Below are positions 1-7,264 of a DNA stretch of 8,581 bases, piece after piece. A program made the translations under genes and the position numbers. Location: positions 1 to 8,581 of the forward strand of contig JBIOYC010000049.1 of the NCBI GenBank assembly GCA_044869955.1. Direction: 5' to 3'. This stretch comes from CALMKX01 sp044869955 (GTDB lineage Bacteria > Acidobacteriota > Thermoanaerobaculia > Multivoradales > SZUA-115). Each line of letters begins with the position of its first letter. The stretch's first letter is position 1. The notes under the pieces are model-generated. The model ran no database searches. It had not been told where the DNA came from and worked only from the letters and a program-made list of their open reading frames with translations.

Positions 1-1
1 G

Positions 2-181
2 GCGCCGACGCCGCCGGCCGAAGCCTCCGCCGTGGCGCCGCTCGACATCGGTTCTCCCCTGGATCTCGGGAAATTGGGCGCCGCCGCGGCCGGCCGCGCC
101 GTGGGCCGCGGCCTGTCCCGGCCCGGCTTCTGGGTCGCGCTGGTGATACTGGCACTGGTCCTCTACTGGTTGCTGCGCTAG
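2..181 (+). CDS. C-terminal end of a tail-anchored membrane protein, possibly CoxG-type (partial)
   Basis: Open frame entering from the left edge and ending at TAG 179-181; 59 residues are visible. The first half is an Ala/Pro-rich linker. It is followed by one hydrophobic helix (about residues 42-58 of the fragment, FWVALVILALVLYWLL) that ends one residue before the stop, so the protein appears tail-anchored. It lies 32 bp upstream of coxM on the same strand. In the CO dehydrogenase family, CoxG (SRPBCC fold) has such a linker plus a C-terminal membrane helix and attaches the enzyme to the membrane, so CoxG is the best guess. The SRPBCC domain lies outside the window. The open frame, stop and membrane helix are seen directly; the identity is inferred from position and architecture. 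Any other tail-anchored protein would look the same. Confidence 0.6.
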   Translation, partial: APTPPAEASAVAPLDIGSPLDLGKLGAAAAGRAVGRGLSRPGFWVALVILALVLYWLLR

Positions 182-213
182 CGACCTTCTGGCCCGCGCG
201 GAAAGGAGCCTGC

Positions 214-1086
<873 letters not shown>

Positions 1087-1088
1087 CC

Positions 1089-1571
1089 ATGGCGAAGCAC
1101 GCGATCCGCGTCAAGGTCAACGGCGGCGAGCACACGGCGGAGATCGAGTCACGGCTCCTGCTGGTGCACTTCCTGCGCGAGGTGCTGTCGCTCACCGGCA
1201 CCCACATCGGCTGCGACACCACGCACTGCGGCGCCTGCACGGTGCTGCTCGACGGCGAGCCGGTCAAGTCGTGCACGGTGCTCGCCGTGCAGGCCGACGG
1301 GCGCGAGGTGACGACCGTCGAAGGCCTGGAGAAGGACGGCAAGCTGCACCCCATTCAGGAGGGGTTCTGGCAGGAGCACGGCCTGCAGTGCGGCTACTGC
1401 ACGCCGGGCATGATGATCACCGGCTACGCCCTGTTGCAGTCCAACCCCGACCCCAGCGAGACCGAGATCCGCCAGGCCATCTCCGGCAACCTCTGCCGCT
1501 GCACGGGCTACGTGAACATCGTCAAGTCGGTCCAGCACGCCGCGGCCAGCCTGCGGTCGAGCCAGGGATAG
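1089..1571 (+). CDS. coxS: Aerobic carbon monoxide dehydrogenase small (2Fe-2S) subunit CoxS
   Basis: Electron-transfer subunit linking the Mo-Cu site of CoxL to the FAD of CoxM. The 160 aa are normal for the family. The N-terminal plant-type ferredoxin domain binds one [2Fe-2S] cluster through C42, C47, C50 and C62 (GCDTTHCGAC then SC). The helical C-terminal domain binds the second through C101, C104, C136 and C138 (QCGYCTPGM and NLCRCTGY). All eight ligands are present. The start ATG follows AGGGGAGG (1076-1083), which overlaps the end of coxM. The stop lies 9 nt before the coxL ATG. Sequence alone does not distinguish it from other molybdenum hydroxylase small subunits; the operon context makes it CoxS. 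Confidence 0.94.
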   Translation: MAKHAIRVKVNGGEHTAEIESRLLLVHFLREVLSLTGTHIGCDTTHCGACTVLLDGEPVKSCTVLAVQADGREVTTVEGLEKDGKLHPIQEGFWQEHGLQCGYCTPGMMITGYALLQSNPDPSETEIRQAISGNLCRCTGYVNIVKSVQHAAASLRSSQG

Positions 1572-1580
1572 GAGGGAACC

Positions 1581-3968
1581 ATGAGCGAAGCCACCGCGCC
1601 CCGAGCTCTCCGCACCTCGGCCGACGTCTGCGGCATGGGCCACTCCATGAAGCGCAAGGAGGACCCGCGCTTCATCCGCGGCCAGGGCCGCTACGTGGAC
1701 GACGTCAAGCTCCCCGGCATGCTGCACCTCGACATCGTGCGCAGCCCCTTCGCGCACGCCAAGATCACCGCCATTCGTACCGAGAAGGCGCTCGCCACGC
1801 CAGGCGTGCTGGCGGTGATCACCGGCGAGACGCTCAAGGGCTTCAACCTGCACTGGATGCCGACCCTGATGTCCGACACCCAGATGGTGCTGCCCACCGA
1901 AAAGGTGATGTACCAGGCACAGGAAGTGGCGGCGGTGATCGCCACCGACCGCTACGCGGCGGCCGACGGTGTCGAGGCGGTGGAGGTGGACTACGAGCCG
2001 CTGCCGGTGGTGGTCGACCCCCGCAAGGCACTCGAGCCGGGGGCCCCGGTGCTGCGCACCGACAAGCCCGGCAAGACCGACAACCACATCTTCCACTGGG
2101 AGGTGGGGGACCGTGCGGCGACCGACCGCGCCTTCGACGAGGCCGAGGTAGTGGTCAGCCAGGACATCTACCTGCCGCGCATCCACGTCGCCTCGATCGA
2201 GACCTGCGGCTGCGTCGCCGACTTCGACCGCGTCAACGGCAAGCTCACCGTCTACATGACCACCCAGGCGCCGCACGCCATCCGCACCGTGCTGGCGCTG
2301 GTGGCCGGCCACGTGGGGCTGTCGGAGGAGCGCATCCGGGTCATCTCGCCGGACATCGGCGGCGGTTTCGGCGGCAAGGTGCCCGTCTACCCCGGCTACG
2401 TGTGCGCGGTGGCGGCGTCGGTGGTGCTGGGCAAGCCGGTCAAGTGGGTCGAGGACCGCATGGAGAACCTGCAGGCCGACTCCTTCGCCCGCGACTACCA
2501 CATCAAGGCCGAGCTCGCGGCCGGCAAGGACGGCCGGATGAAGGCGCTGCGCATCAAGACGCTGGCCGACCACGGCTACGCCGACGCCGCCGCCAACCCG
2601 TCGAAATTCCCGGCCGGGCTGTTCTCGATCTGCACCGGCTCCTACGACCTCCCCCTCGCCTTCACCGAGGTGGACGCCGCCTACACCAACAAGGCGCCGG
2701 GCGGCATCGCCTACCGCTGCTCCTTCCGGGTCACCGAGGCGGTGCACGCCATCGAGCGGATCACCGACGTGTTGGCGCAGGAGATCGGGATGGACCCCGC
2801 CGAGCTGCGCTTCAAGAACTTCATCCCTAAGGAGAAGTTCCCCTATCGCTCGGCCCTGGGCTGGGAGTACGACAGCGGCGACTACCCGGCGGCGCTGCGC
2901 AAGGCGATGGACATCATCGGCTACGAAGGCCTGCGCAAAGAGCAGGCCGAGAAGCGTTCACGCGGCGAGCTGATGGGCATCGGCATCTCCTCGTTCACCG
3001 AGATCGTGGGCGCCGGGCCGTCCAAGGACTTCGACATCCTGGGCATCAAGATGTTCGACTCGGCCGAGATCCGCGTCCACCCCACCGGCAAGGCACTGGC
3101 CCGCTTCGGCACCAAGTCACAAGGGCAGGGCCACGAGACCACCTACGCCCAGATCGTGGCCGAGGAGCTGGGCATCCCGGCGGCCCACGTGCAGGTGGAG
3201 GAGGGCGACACCGACACCGCGCCCTACGGCCTCGGCACCTACGCCAGCCGCTCGACGCCGACCTCCGGCGCCGCGGCGGCGGTGGCGGCGCGCAAGATCC
3301 GCGACAAGGCGAGGAAGATCGCCGCCCACCTGCTGGAGGCCGCCGAGGAGGACCTCGAGTGGGAGCCGGGGAAGTTCTTCGTCAAGGGCGCGCCGCAGAA
3401 GGCCAAGACCATCCAGGAGATCGCCCTCGCCGCCTACACCAACCACCCGCCGGGCATGGAGGCGGGGCTCGAGGCGGTCAACTACTACGACCCGCCCAAC
3501 CTCACCTTCCCCTTCGGCAGCTACATCTGCGTGGTGGACCTTGACCGCGGCACCGGCGAGGTCAAGGTCCGCCGCTTCGTGGCGGTGGACGACTGCGGCA
3601 ACATCATCAACCCGATGATCGTCGACGGGCAGATCCACGGCGGCCTGACCATGGGCCTGGCGCCGGCTCTCTTGGAAGAGATCAGCTACGACGAGAACGG
3701 CAACATCTCGGGCGGCAGCTTCATGGATTACCTGGTGCCCACCGCCATGGAGACGCCGCACTGGGAGACTGACAAGACCGTGACCCCCTCGCCCCACCAC
3801 CCGCTGGGCGCCAAGGGCGTCGGTGAGTCGGCCACCGTCGGCGCCCCGCCGGCCATCGCCAACGCCGTGGTCGACGCCCTCTCCCACCTGGGCGTCAAGC
3901 ACATCGACATCCCCATCACACCGGAGAAGGTGTGGAACATCCTGAAGGCGAAGGGGGTGGCGGAGTGA
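1581..3968 (+). CDS. coxL: Aerobic carbon monoxide dehydrogenase large (Mo-Cu) subunit CoxL, form I
   Basis: Catalytic subunit that oxidises CO with water to CO2, two protons and two electrons at a Mo-Cu centre on molybdopterin cytosine dinucleotide. The 795 aa are typical. The N-terminal xanthine-dehydrogenase a/b hammerhead domain (GMGHSMKRKEDPRFIRG, about residues 18-34) is followed by the molybdopterin-binding domains. These include Q229 (TTQAPH), GGGFGGK (260-266) and QGQGHE (514-519). The active-site loop AYRCSFR spans 377-383 with the copper-ligand Cys at 380, which is diagnostic of form I; form II enzymes have AYRGAGR. GVGES places the catalytic Glu at 749. The start is supported by GGAGGG at 1571-1576, overlapping the coxS stop. 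The order M-S-L agrees with form I. The frame is uninterrupted and every motif looks functional. Confidence 0.96.
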   Translation: MSEATAPRALRTSADVCGMGHSMKRKEDPRFIRGQGRYVDDVKLPGMLHLDIVRSPFAHAKITAIRTEKALATPGVLAVITGETLKGFNLHWMPTLMSDTQMVLPTEKVMYQAQEVAAVIATDRYAAADGVEAVEVDYEPLPVVVDPRKALEPGAPVLRTDKPGKTDNHIFHWEVGDRAATDRAFDEAEVVVSQDIYLPRIHVASIETCGCVADFDRVNGKLTVYMTTQAPHAIRTVLALVAGHVGLSEERIRVISPDIGGGFGGKVPVYPGYVCAVAASVVLGKPVKWVEDRMENLQADSFARDYHIKAELAAGKDGRMKALRIKTLADHGYADAAANPSKFPAGLFSICTGSYDLPLAFTEVDAAYTNKAPGGIAYRCSFRVTEAVHAIERITDVLAQEIGMDPAELRFKNFIPKEKFPYRSALGWEYDSGDYPAALRKAMDIIGYEGLRKEQAEKRSRGELMGIGISSFTEIVGAGPSKDFDILGIKMFDSAEIRVHPTGKALARFGTKSQGQGHETTYAQIVAEELGIPAAHVQVEEGDTDTAPYGLGTYASRSTPTSGAAAAVAARKIRDKARKIAAHLLEAAEEDLEWEPGKFFVKGAPQKAKTIQEIALAAYTNHPPGMEAGLEAVNYYDPPNLTFPFGSYICVVDLDRGTGEVKVRRFVAVDDCGNIINPMIVDGQIHGGLTMGLAPALLEEISYDENGNISGGSFMDYLVPTAMETPHWETDKTVTPSPHHPLGAKGVGESATVGAPPAIANAVVDALSHLGVKHIDIPITPEKVWNILKAKGVAE

Positions 3969-4180
3969 AGGCCGCCGACGAGCCAGCGAAGGTCTTGGGC
4001 CTCTCCGGCAGCAAGCTCCACCCCGCGGCCTTGGAGCGCTCCCTCCAGGATCACGATGACGAGGCCATCACCGCGAAGCTGAATGAGATCTACGCGACCG
4101 AGTCGTCGGGGCTCGCTCCCGTGCTCCAGATCATTCAGGCCCGTTCCATCCCCAAGGGTTCCGGCTCCTCCCGGCTATAA
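3965..4180 (+). pseudogene. 5'-truncated ribbon-helix-helix antitoxin relic
   Basis: A reading frame of about 71 codons begins at GTG 3965, which overlaps the coxL stop as GTGA, and ends at TAA 4178-4180. Its middle (LGLSGSKLHPAALERSLQDH, then DDEAITAKLNEIYATESSGL and APVLQIIQARSIPKG) resembles the helical and C-terminal part of a common class of RHH/CopG-like antitoxins. I recall these as having GLSRSELY, then D-E-AIT-x-LN-x-VYA, S-x-LDPVL and a Q-x-RSLPK tail. The N-terminal beta strand that contacts DNA (a MxTAISIPDDLF-like segment) is missing, and the tail past IPKG departs from the usual short acidic end. No toxin gene follows. An in-frame ATG at 3932 lies inside coxL and would add unrelated residues. 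The family assignment rests on remembered patterns. The frame could still be translated by coupling to coxL, but DNA binding would be lost. Confidence 0.55.
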
Positions 4181-4737
4181 CTCGAGGTAGGCCATCTCCA
4201 TGGGGAGCCCTCGCCGATCACAGGCCGGCTCTCCCACGAGGCTTGCCAGACGACCTCGGGGCACCTCGACCGTCACGAGGGCTACGAGAGCATCGAGCAC
4301 GTCGTCGGCCTTTACGTTCTTGCGAGCGGTTTCGGCCAGAACGCGCTGTAGGAACGCGGGAGCCTCGGGTTCAAGGTCCTCCCCAGAGCGGCGAGGTTGA
4401 GCCGCCGCGCTCTCGGGAGTGCCGCTGCATGCACGGCCTGCCGGCACGGAACCGCAAAGACGCTGAAACACCGAGGCCTTCCCAGTCTGGACCGCGCGAG
4501 TTCATCGCAGCGACGAACCGGCACTTCGGGCCACGGCAAGCCGATGGGAATATCGACCAGGATGCGGTCGGCCTCGGGAAAGGACTGGAGGAGATCGGCA
4601 AAGTTGCAGAAGAGCCGGTAGTCGAGCCGACCACGCGTTCTGGCGACGGCGATCCAACCATAGTGACAGCCGTCGACGCCTACCCCGCGAAGCCGCCTCC
4701 CTCGCTGCCGCAAGACGGCCTTTCCTCGGCTTGCCAT
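4175..4737 (-). pseudogene. Frameshifted, internally deleted DUF429 family gene (RNase H-like fold)
   Basis: Two adjacent - strand frames each hold one part of a DUF429 protein. The N-terminal part, from ATG 4737, reads GVGVDGCHYGWIAV, then LVDIPIGLPW, RRCDELAR and LGRPRCFSVFAVPCRQAV, the usual DUF429 order with the catalytic-type Asp in VGVDG. It remains family-like to about position 4375. The C-terminal part lies in another frame and becomes family-like from about 4381 to the stop at 4175, with AETARKNVKADDVLDALVAL and EPACDRRGLPMEMAYLEL. The K-I-x-E-x-D and H-P-E segments normally between them are absent. The total coding length is about 185 codons, against roughly 230-250 in the family. 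I infer a deletion with frame change near 4370-4385. Its last six bases overlap the end of the opposing antitoxin relic. DUF429 proteins are predicted nucleases; this copy should be non-functional. Confidence 0.7.
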
Positions 4738-4801
4738 GCTCGCTCCTGGCCCGCGCTCCTGCGGCAGCCGCCTGCTCGGTCCGCCAGGCAAAGCGCAGGA
4801 G

Positions 4802-5209
4802 CTAAACCCGTGCAAAGTCCGCGAGCGACACGGTCCAATCCGGAAAGCGTTTCAGGAGAGCCTGGTCCGAGGTGAGTACCTTGGTTTCGCGCTGCTGCGC
4901 TAACGCAACGAACAGCGTGTCGTAAGGCGAATGGTCCCGTTCTACCGCCAACGCCAGGGCCTCCTCCCACAAGCGGCTCACCGGCACGAACTCCGTCACC
5001 AGACTGTCAGCATCGCGGAGCATGGCAAGACCAGCGGCGGGCTCGACGCCGCGATGGCGAATCCACAGCCACACGACGTTGGCGAACTCCGCACGGAGGG
5101 ACTCGGGAGCCCAGACCTCGGGGAGGGCACGCAGAGCCTCGACTGACGGCTCATGAAACTCTTCCTCTCCCAGCAGGGCATAGGCCAGGATCAAGGTGTC
5201 CACCACCAC
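4802..5209 (-). CDS. vapC: VapC-like PIN-domain toxin
   Basis: PIN-domain ribonuclease, the toxin half of a type II toxin-antitoxin pair. The 135 aa are full length. Acidic metal-site residues are visible in order: D4 (VVDT), E41 (LRAEFANVV), D97 (SPYDTLFVALA) and D115 (VLTSDQALL), followed by the usual C-terminal FPDWTVSL. The start is GTG at 5209 or the next GTG at 5206; three GTG codons run in series and no upstream in-frame start precedes them. It lies 11 bp after the antitoxin stop with only a weak GGGAG in the antitoxin end, so translation is probably coupled. One oddity: residue 6 is Leu, where PIN proteins usually have Asn or Ser after the D-T pair, which may weaken activity. The RNA target cannot be inferred. 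Confidence 0.88.
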   Translation of the reverse strand: MVVDTLILAYALLGEEEFHEPSVEALRALPEVWAPESLRAEFANVVWLWIRHRGVEPAAGLAMLRDADSLVTEFVPVSRLWEEALALAVERDHSPYDTLFVALAQQRETKVLTSDQALLKRFPDWTVSLADFARV

Positions 5210-5220
5210 TGGGCGCCCGC

Positions 5221-5445
5221 CTACTCCCGGCCCTCAGTAATCCAGGCATCGATCTCGGCGGCGGTCGCCTTCGGAAGACTTTCCCAGCGCTTCTCGATCC
5301 GATCCAGCAAGTCATTGCGCGAGGCGTAGCGCTGCTCGAGCAACTGGCGTACCTCCTGCTCCATGGACCGGCCTGCCTTTCCGGCAACGAGCTTGATCCG
5401 ATCCACGAGATCGTCGGAGACGCTTCGAATGGTCAGAGTAGCCAT
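5221..5445 (-). CDS. FitA/VapB-like ribbon-helix-helix antitoxin
   Basis: 74-aa antitoxin that should neutralise the PIN toxin encoded 11 bp downstream and repress its own promoter. The N-terminus MATLTIRSVSDDLVDRIKLV supplies the beta strand and first helix of the ribbon-helix-helix fold. GRSMEQEVRQLLEQR (about 25-39) is the typical second helix of FitA-like antitoxins. The C-terminal part (about 42-74, ending AAEIDAWITEGRE) would wrap around the toxin. The ATG at 5445 was chosen because the RHH strand begins directly there. The same frame stays open far upstream across yceH, but that part is antisense noise. There is no Shine-Dalgarno sequence. An extended -10-like box sits 7 nt upstream, so the message may be leaderless. 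Confidence 0.88.
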   Translation of the reverse strand: MATLTIRSVSDDLVDRIKLVAGKAGRSMEQEVRQLLEQRYASRNDLLDRIEKRWESLPKATAAEIDAWITEGRE

Positions 5446-5450
5446 GACCG

Positions 5451-5472
5451 CGATGCTAGCACGATGCTGGCA
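5451..5472. repeat. Tandem 11-bp repeat, candidate antitoxin operator
   Basis: CGATGCTAGCA (5451-5461) is followed immediately by CGATGCTGGCA (5462-5472), with one mismatch in 11. The period is about one helical turn, suited to side-by-side binding of ribbon-helix-helix dimers. The core TGCTAGCA is palindromic. The pair fills the gap between yceH and the antitoxin start. RHH antitoxins commonly autoregulate through repeats at this place, but binding here is inferred. An exact third copy lies at 6139-6149 before yceH. Confidence 0.5.
5453..5461 (-). promoter_or_regulatory. Candidate extended -10 promoter for the antitoxin-toxin pair
   Basis: On the - strand this reads TGCTAGCAT, that is TG-N-TAGCAT, with 4 of 6 matches to TATAAT plus the extended TG. 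The box ends 7 nt before the ATG at 5445, so the transcript would start at or beside the start codon. No -35 match is seen at 17 bp. This is inferred from spacing and from the same arrangement at yceH. Confidence 0.35.
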
Positions 5473-5474
5473 GA

Positions 5475-6134
5475 TCAGGTTTCCCCCACCCCCAGCGCCG
5501 CTTTGAGCTCTGCCAGCTCCCGGCTGAGCTCGTTCACTTCGGCTTCCAGGCGTTCGATGCGGTCGGCCAGGCCCGGGGTCGCCGGAGCCGGCTGAGGCCG
5601 CTGCCGTTCCGGCGGCGGAAGGTCCGGCGGCGGGGCTTCCTCGACCCCCACTACCTGCGTCCACCGTGCCTCTCTCTGGCCGGGCCGGCGGGGGAGCTCG
5701 CGCACCAGCGGGTGGTCGCCTTGCGACAGGCGCTGGAGCAGCTTCTCGACCTCCTCCACGCTCTCGAACCGCCGCATGCGCTCGGCGCGACCGCGTAGCT
5801 CGGCGGCGGTCTGCGGCCCGCGCAGCAGGAGCAGCGTCATCACCGCCTTGGCTGGCTTGTCGAGCGACCATCGCCGGTCCAGCAGGTGCTCCCAGCGCTC
5901 GCTGCGCGCGCCCTCGCTGCGCCAGGTCAGGGCCTCGCGGCGCAGCGCGTCGAGGGCCTCGACCACCTCGGTCTCGGAGAGCTCGAGCACCGGCTCGCGG
6001 TTGCTCTTCTGGTTGCTGGCCGCGATCAAGCCGTTGACGGTCAAGGGGTACTGCTCGGGAGTGGTCTGCTCTTTCTCGAGCAGGCAGCCGAGGACCCGGA
6101 GCTCGGGGGCGGTGAGCTTGCGATGGAGCGGCAT
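5475..6134 (-). CDS. yceH: YceH family protein (DUF480/UPF0502), tandem winged-helix
   Basis: Member of the YceH family, a conserved bacterial protein of two winged-helix domains whose role is unsettled. The 219 aa are usual for the family. The signature is clear: ELRVLGCLLEKEQTTPEQYP (residues 11-30), LTVNGLIAASNQKSNREPV (31-49) and RGPQTAAELRGRAERM (105-120). The first winged helix spans about 5-90 and the second about 92-165. A proline-rich linker (about 167-186) and a heptad-like helix (about 188-213, DRIERLEAEVNELSRELAEL) follow, suggesting a coiled coil for oligomerisation. The start ATG at 6134 begins just before the conserved domain. No Shine-Dalgarno sequence is present; a -10-like box lies 6 nt upstream. 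It is first in a - strand run, 29 bp before the antitoxin gene, and divergent from the gene at 6179. Confidence 0.93.
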   Translation of the reverse strand: MPLHRKLTAPELRVLGCLLEKEQTTPEQYPLTVNGLIAASNQKSNREPVLELSETEVVEALDALRREALTWRSEGARSERWEHLLDRRWSLDKPAKAVMTLLLLRGPQTAAELRGRAERMRRFESVEEVEKLLQRLSQGDHPLVRELPRRPGQREARWTQVVGVEEAPPPDLPPPERQRPQPAPATPGLADRIERLEAEVNELSRELAELKAALGVGET

Positions 6135-6138
6135 AGAC

Positions 6139-6149
6139 CGATGCTAGCA
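6139..6149 (-). promoter_or_regulatory. CGATGCTAGCA element with extended -10 box before yceH
   Basis: An exact copy of the 11-mer found before the antitoxin (5451-5461). On the - strand it holds TGCTAGCAT (6141-6149), whose TAGCAT box ends 6 nt before the yceH ATG. The shared GACCG between box and start codon makes the two upstream regions nearly identical over about 14 bases. It could be a leaderless promoter, a shared operator, or both. Confidence 0.35.
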
Positions 6150-6163
6150 GCGCCGCGCGGAGA

Positions 6164-6169
6164 TAGGAT
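6164..6169 (+). promoter_or_regulatory. Candidate -10 box for the TIP30-like gene
   Basis: TAGGAT, 4 of 6 matches to TATAAT, lies 9 nt before the ATG at 6179, and no Shine-Dalgarno sequence lies at normal distance (GGAG at 6159-6162 is too far). This again fits a leaderless start. It sits back-to-back with the yceH box in a 44-bp divergent gap. Weak evidence by itself. Confidence 0.25.
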
Positions 6170-6178
6170 CGCCCCTCG

Positions 6179-6877
6179 ATGCTCTCCGATGCGTTGCCGG
6201 CGAACCGCCGAACGGCCCTCATCGCCGGCGCCAGCGGCCTGGTGGGCGGCCATTGCCTCTCGGCGCTGCTCGCCGAGGACGGCTACGGGGCGGTGGTCGC
6301 GCTCGGCCGGCGGCCGCTCCCGCGGCAGCACCCCAAGCTCGAGGAGCGGGTGATGGATTTCGGCCGCCTGGCCGAGGTCGAGGACTTCCCGGCTGCCGAC
6401 GACGTCTTCTGCTGCCTGGGCTCGACGATCGGCCGGTCCGGGACGCGCGAGGCGTTCCGCGAGGTGGACTACACCTACGTCCTCGAGCTCGCCCGCCGCT
6501 CGCTCGCCGCCGGCGCCCGCCAGTTCCTGGTCGTCACTTCCATGGGCTCGGACCCCGCGGCGCCCCTGTTCTACTGCCGGGTGAAGGGCGACGTCGAGCG
6601 TGCCCTGCGGCAGCTCCCCTTCGAGGCGCTGCAGATCTTCCGGCCCTCGGTGCTGACCGGCCAGCGCGCCGTCTCGCGGCCGGGCGAGCGGCTGGCGGGC
6701 GCGGCGATGAGCGCCACCTCCTGGCTGCTCCTGGGCCCGCTGCGCAAGTACCGGGCGATCCACGGCCAGACCGTGGCCCGGACCATGCTCCGCGTCGCTC
6801 TCGACGCCCCGTCCGGCATCCACGTCTACGAATCGGACCGCATCGCCGAGCTGGCGCGGGGGGACGGGGAGCCGTAG
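6179..6877 (+). CDS. NAD(P)-binding Rossmann-fold protein, TIP30/HTATIP2-like atypical SDR
   Basis: 232-aa protein of the extended/atypical short-chain dehydrogenase superfamily. The dinucleotide-binding motif GASGLVGG (residues 17-24) follows strand TALIA. VFCCLGSTIGRSGTREAFR and VDYTYVLELARRSLAAGARQ are typical of the TIP30 (HTATIP2-like) group. A candidate catalytic set is S121 (VVTSMGSDP), Y132 and K136 (FYCRVKGDVE), with the Y-x3-K spacing of SDRs. RPSVLTGQR (155-163) is also a family hallmark. Cytosolic; the substrate is unknown and no neighbour suggests one. The ATG start lies just before the Rossmann strand. It faces away from yceH and converges on the broken DinB gene 32 bp downstream, with no clear terminator between them. 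Confidence 0.85.
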   Translation: MLSDALPANRRTALIAGASGLVGGHCLSALLAEDGYGAVVALGRRPLPRQHPKLEERVMDFGRLAEVEDFPAADDVFCCLGSTIGRSGTREAFREVDYTYVLELARRSLAAGARQFLVVTSMGSDPAAPLFYCRVKGDVERALRQLPFEALQIFRPSVLTGQRAVSRPGERLAGAAMSATSWLLLGPLRKYRAIHGQTVARTMLRVALDAPSGIHVYESDRIAELARGDGEP

Positions 6878-6909
6878 GGGCCGGAGCTCGCGACGCCGCT
6901 TCACACGCC

Positions 6910-7214
6910 CTAGCGCTTCGCCAAGCGCTTGATCAGGCTCACCTGCCCGGCGTGGTAGAGGTCGTGCGAGGCGATGCCCATCACCAGCTCGGAGATCGGG
7001 TACTTGGTGCCGGCAGGCTTGCGATCGAGGTCGGCGTTGGAAAGTTCGGCGACGGCGGCGCGCAGGTCCCGGTGGCAGCGCGCTAGGAGGGCGAGAGCCG
7101 CCTTCCACTCGCGCTCGGACGCGACCGTGGGCGGCGTGAACCAGTTGCTGCCGGGGAGCGGGAAGGCGCCCTTCTCGCCGCCCGTCAACAGGCGGCGGAC
7201 GGTGTACTTCCAGT
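6910..7214 (-). pseudogene. 3' part of a DinB-like metalloenzyme gene, cut by the IS
   Basis: The C-terminal 100 or so residues of a DinB/YfiT-type four-helix-bundle protein, a fold used by metal-dependent thiol transferases. Visible features are DWKYTVRRLLTGG at the broken end, then AFPLPGSNWF, and the C-terminal metal motif H-x3-H (GIASHDLYHAGQ, two His four apart). Full proteins are about 150-170 aa and carry a further metal-binding His in the first helices. That half is missing here because the reading frame runs into the insertion sequence at about 7215. A TTG at 7227 could start translation from inside the IS, but the product would lack part of the metal site. The rest of the gene should lie beyond the right end of the IS, outside this window. 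Confidence 0.75.
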
Positions 7215-7233
7215 CACACCTGTCCAAGATCGG
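7215..7233 (+). repeat. Left terminal inverted repeat of the IS
   Basis: CACACCTGTCCAAGATCGG matches the reverse complement of 8563-8581 at 16 of 19 positions; mismatches are at 4, 5 and 16. The core CTGTCCAAGA is perfect. Confidence 0.75.
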
Positions 7234-7235
7234 TT

Positions 7236-7264
7236 TTGACGACGTCCTCCCGGCGAGGCATCAT
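7236..7264 (+). promoter_or_regulatory. Candidate transposase promoter
   Basis: TTGACG (7236-7241, 5 of 6 to the -35 consensus), a 17-bp spacer, then CATCAT (7259-7264, 4 of 6 to the -10 consensus). Transcription would start near 7271, after the left arm of the hairpin at 7243-7252, so the native message would escape the RBS-blocking structure. Inferred from sequence match and spacing only. Confidence 0.4.

Noticed and set aside
1149..2747. 532-codon antisense frame opposite coxS and coxL
   Set aside because: Low-complexity His/Val/Gly/Arg-rich composition, no domain, and lies over two certain genes; a GC-bias artefact.
1271..2830. 519-codon + strand frame overlapping coxS and coxL
   Set aside because: Arg/Gly/His-rich shadow of the true frames with no recognisable motif.
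4163..4209. GGCTCC/GGAGCC pair as a terminator after the antitoxin relic
   Set aside because: Short stem, about 35-nt loop and no T-tract.
5221..6222. 333-codon - strand frame read as a single protein
   Set aside because: Only the last 74 codons are protein-like (the antitoxin). The rest is an Arg/Ala/Pro-rich shadow of yceH.
6041..7108. 355-codon antisense frame over the TIP30-like gene
   Set aside because: Compositional shadow; the + strand gene has a clear Rossmann motif and SDR residues.
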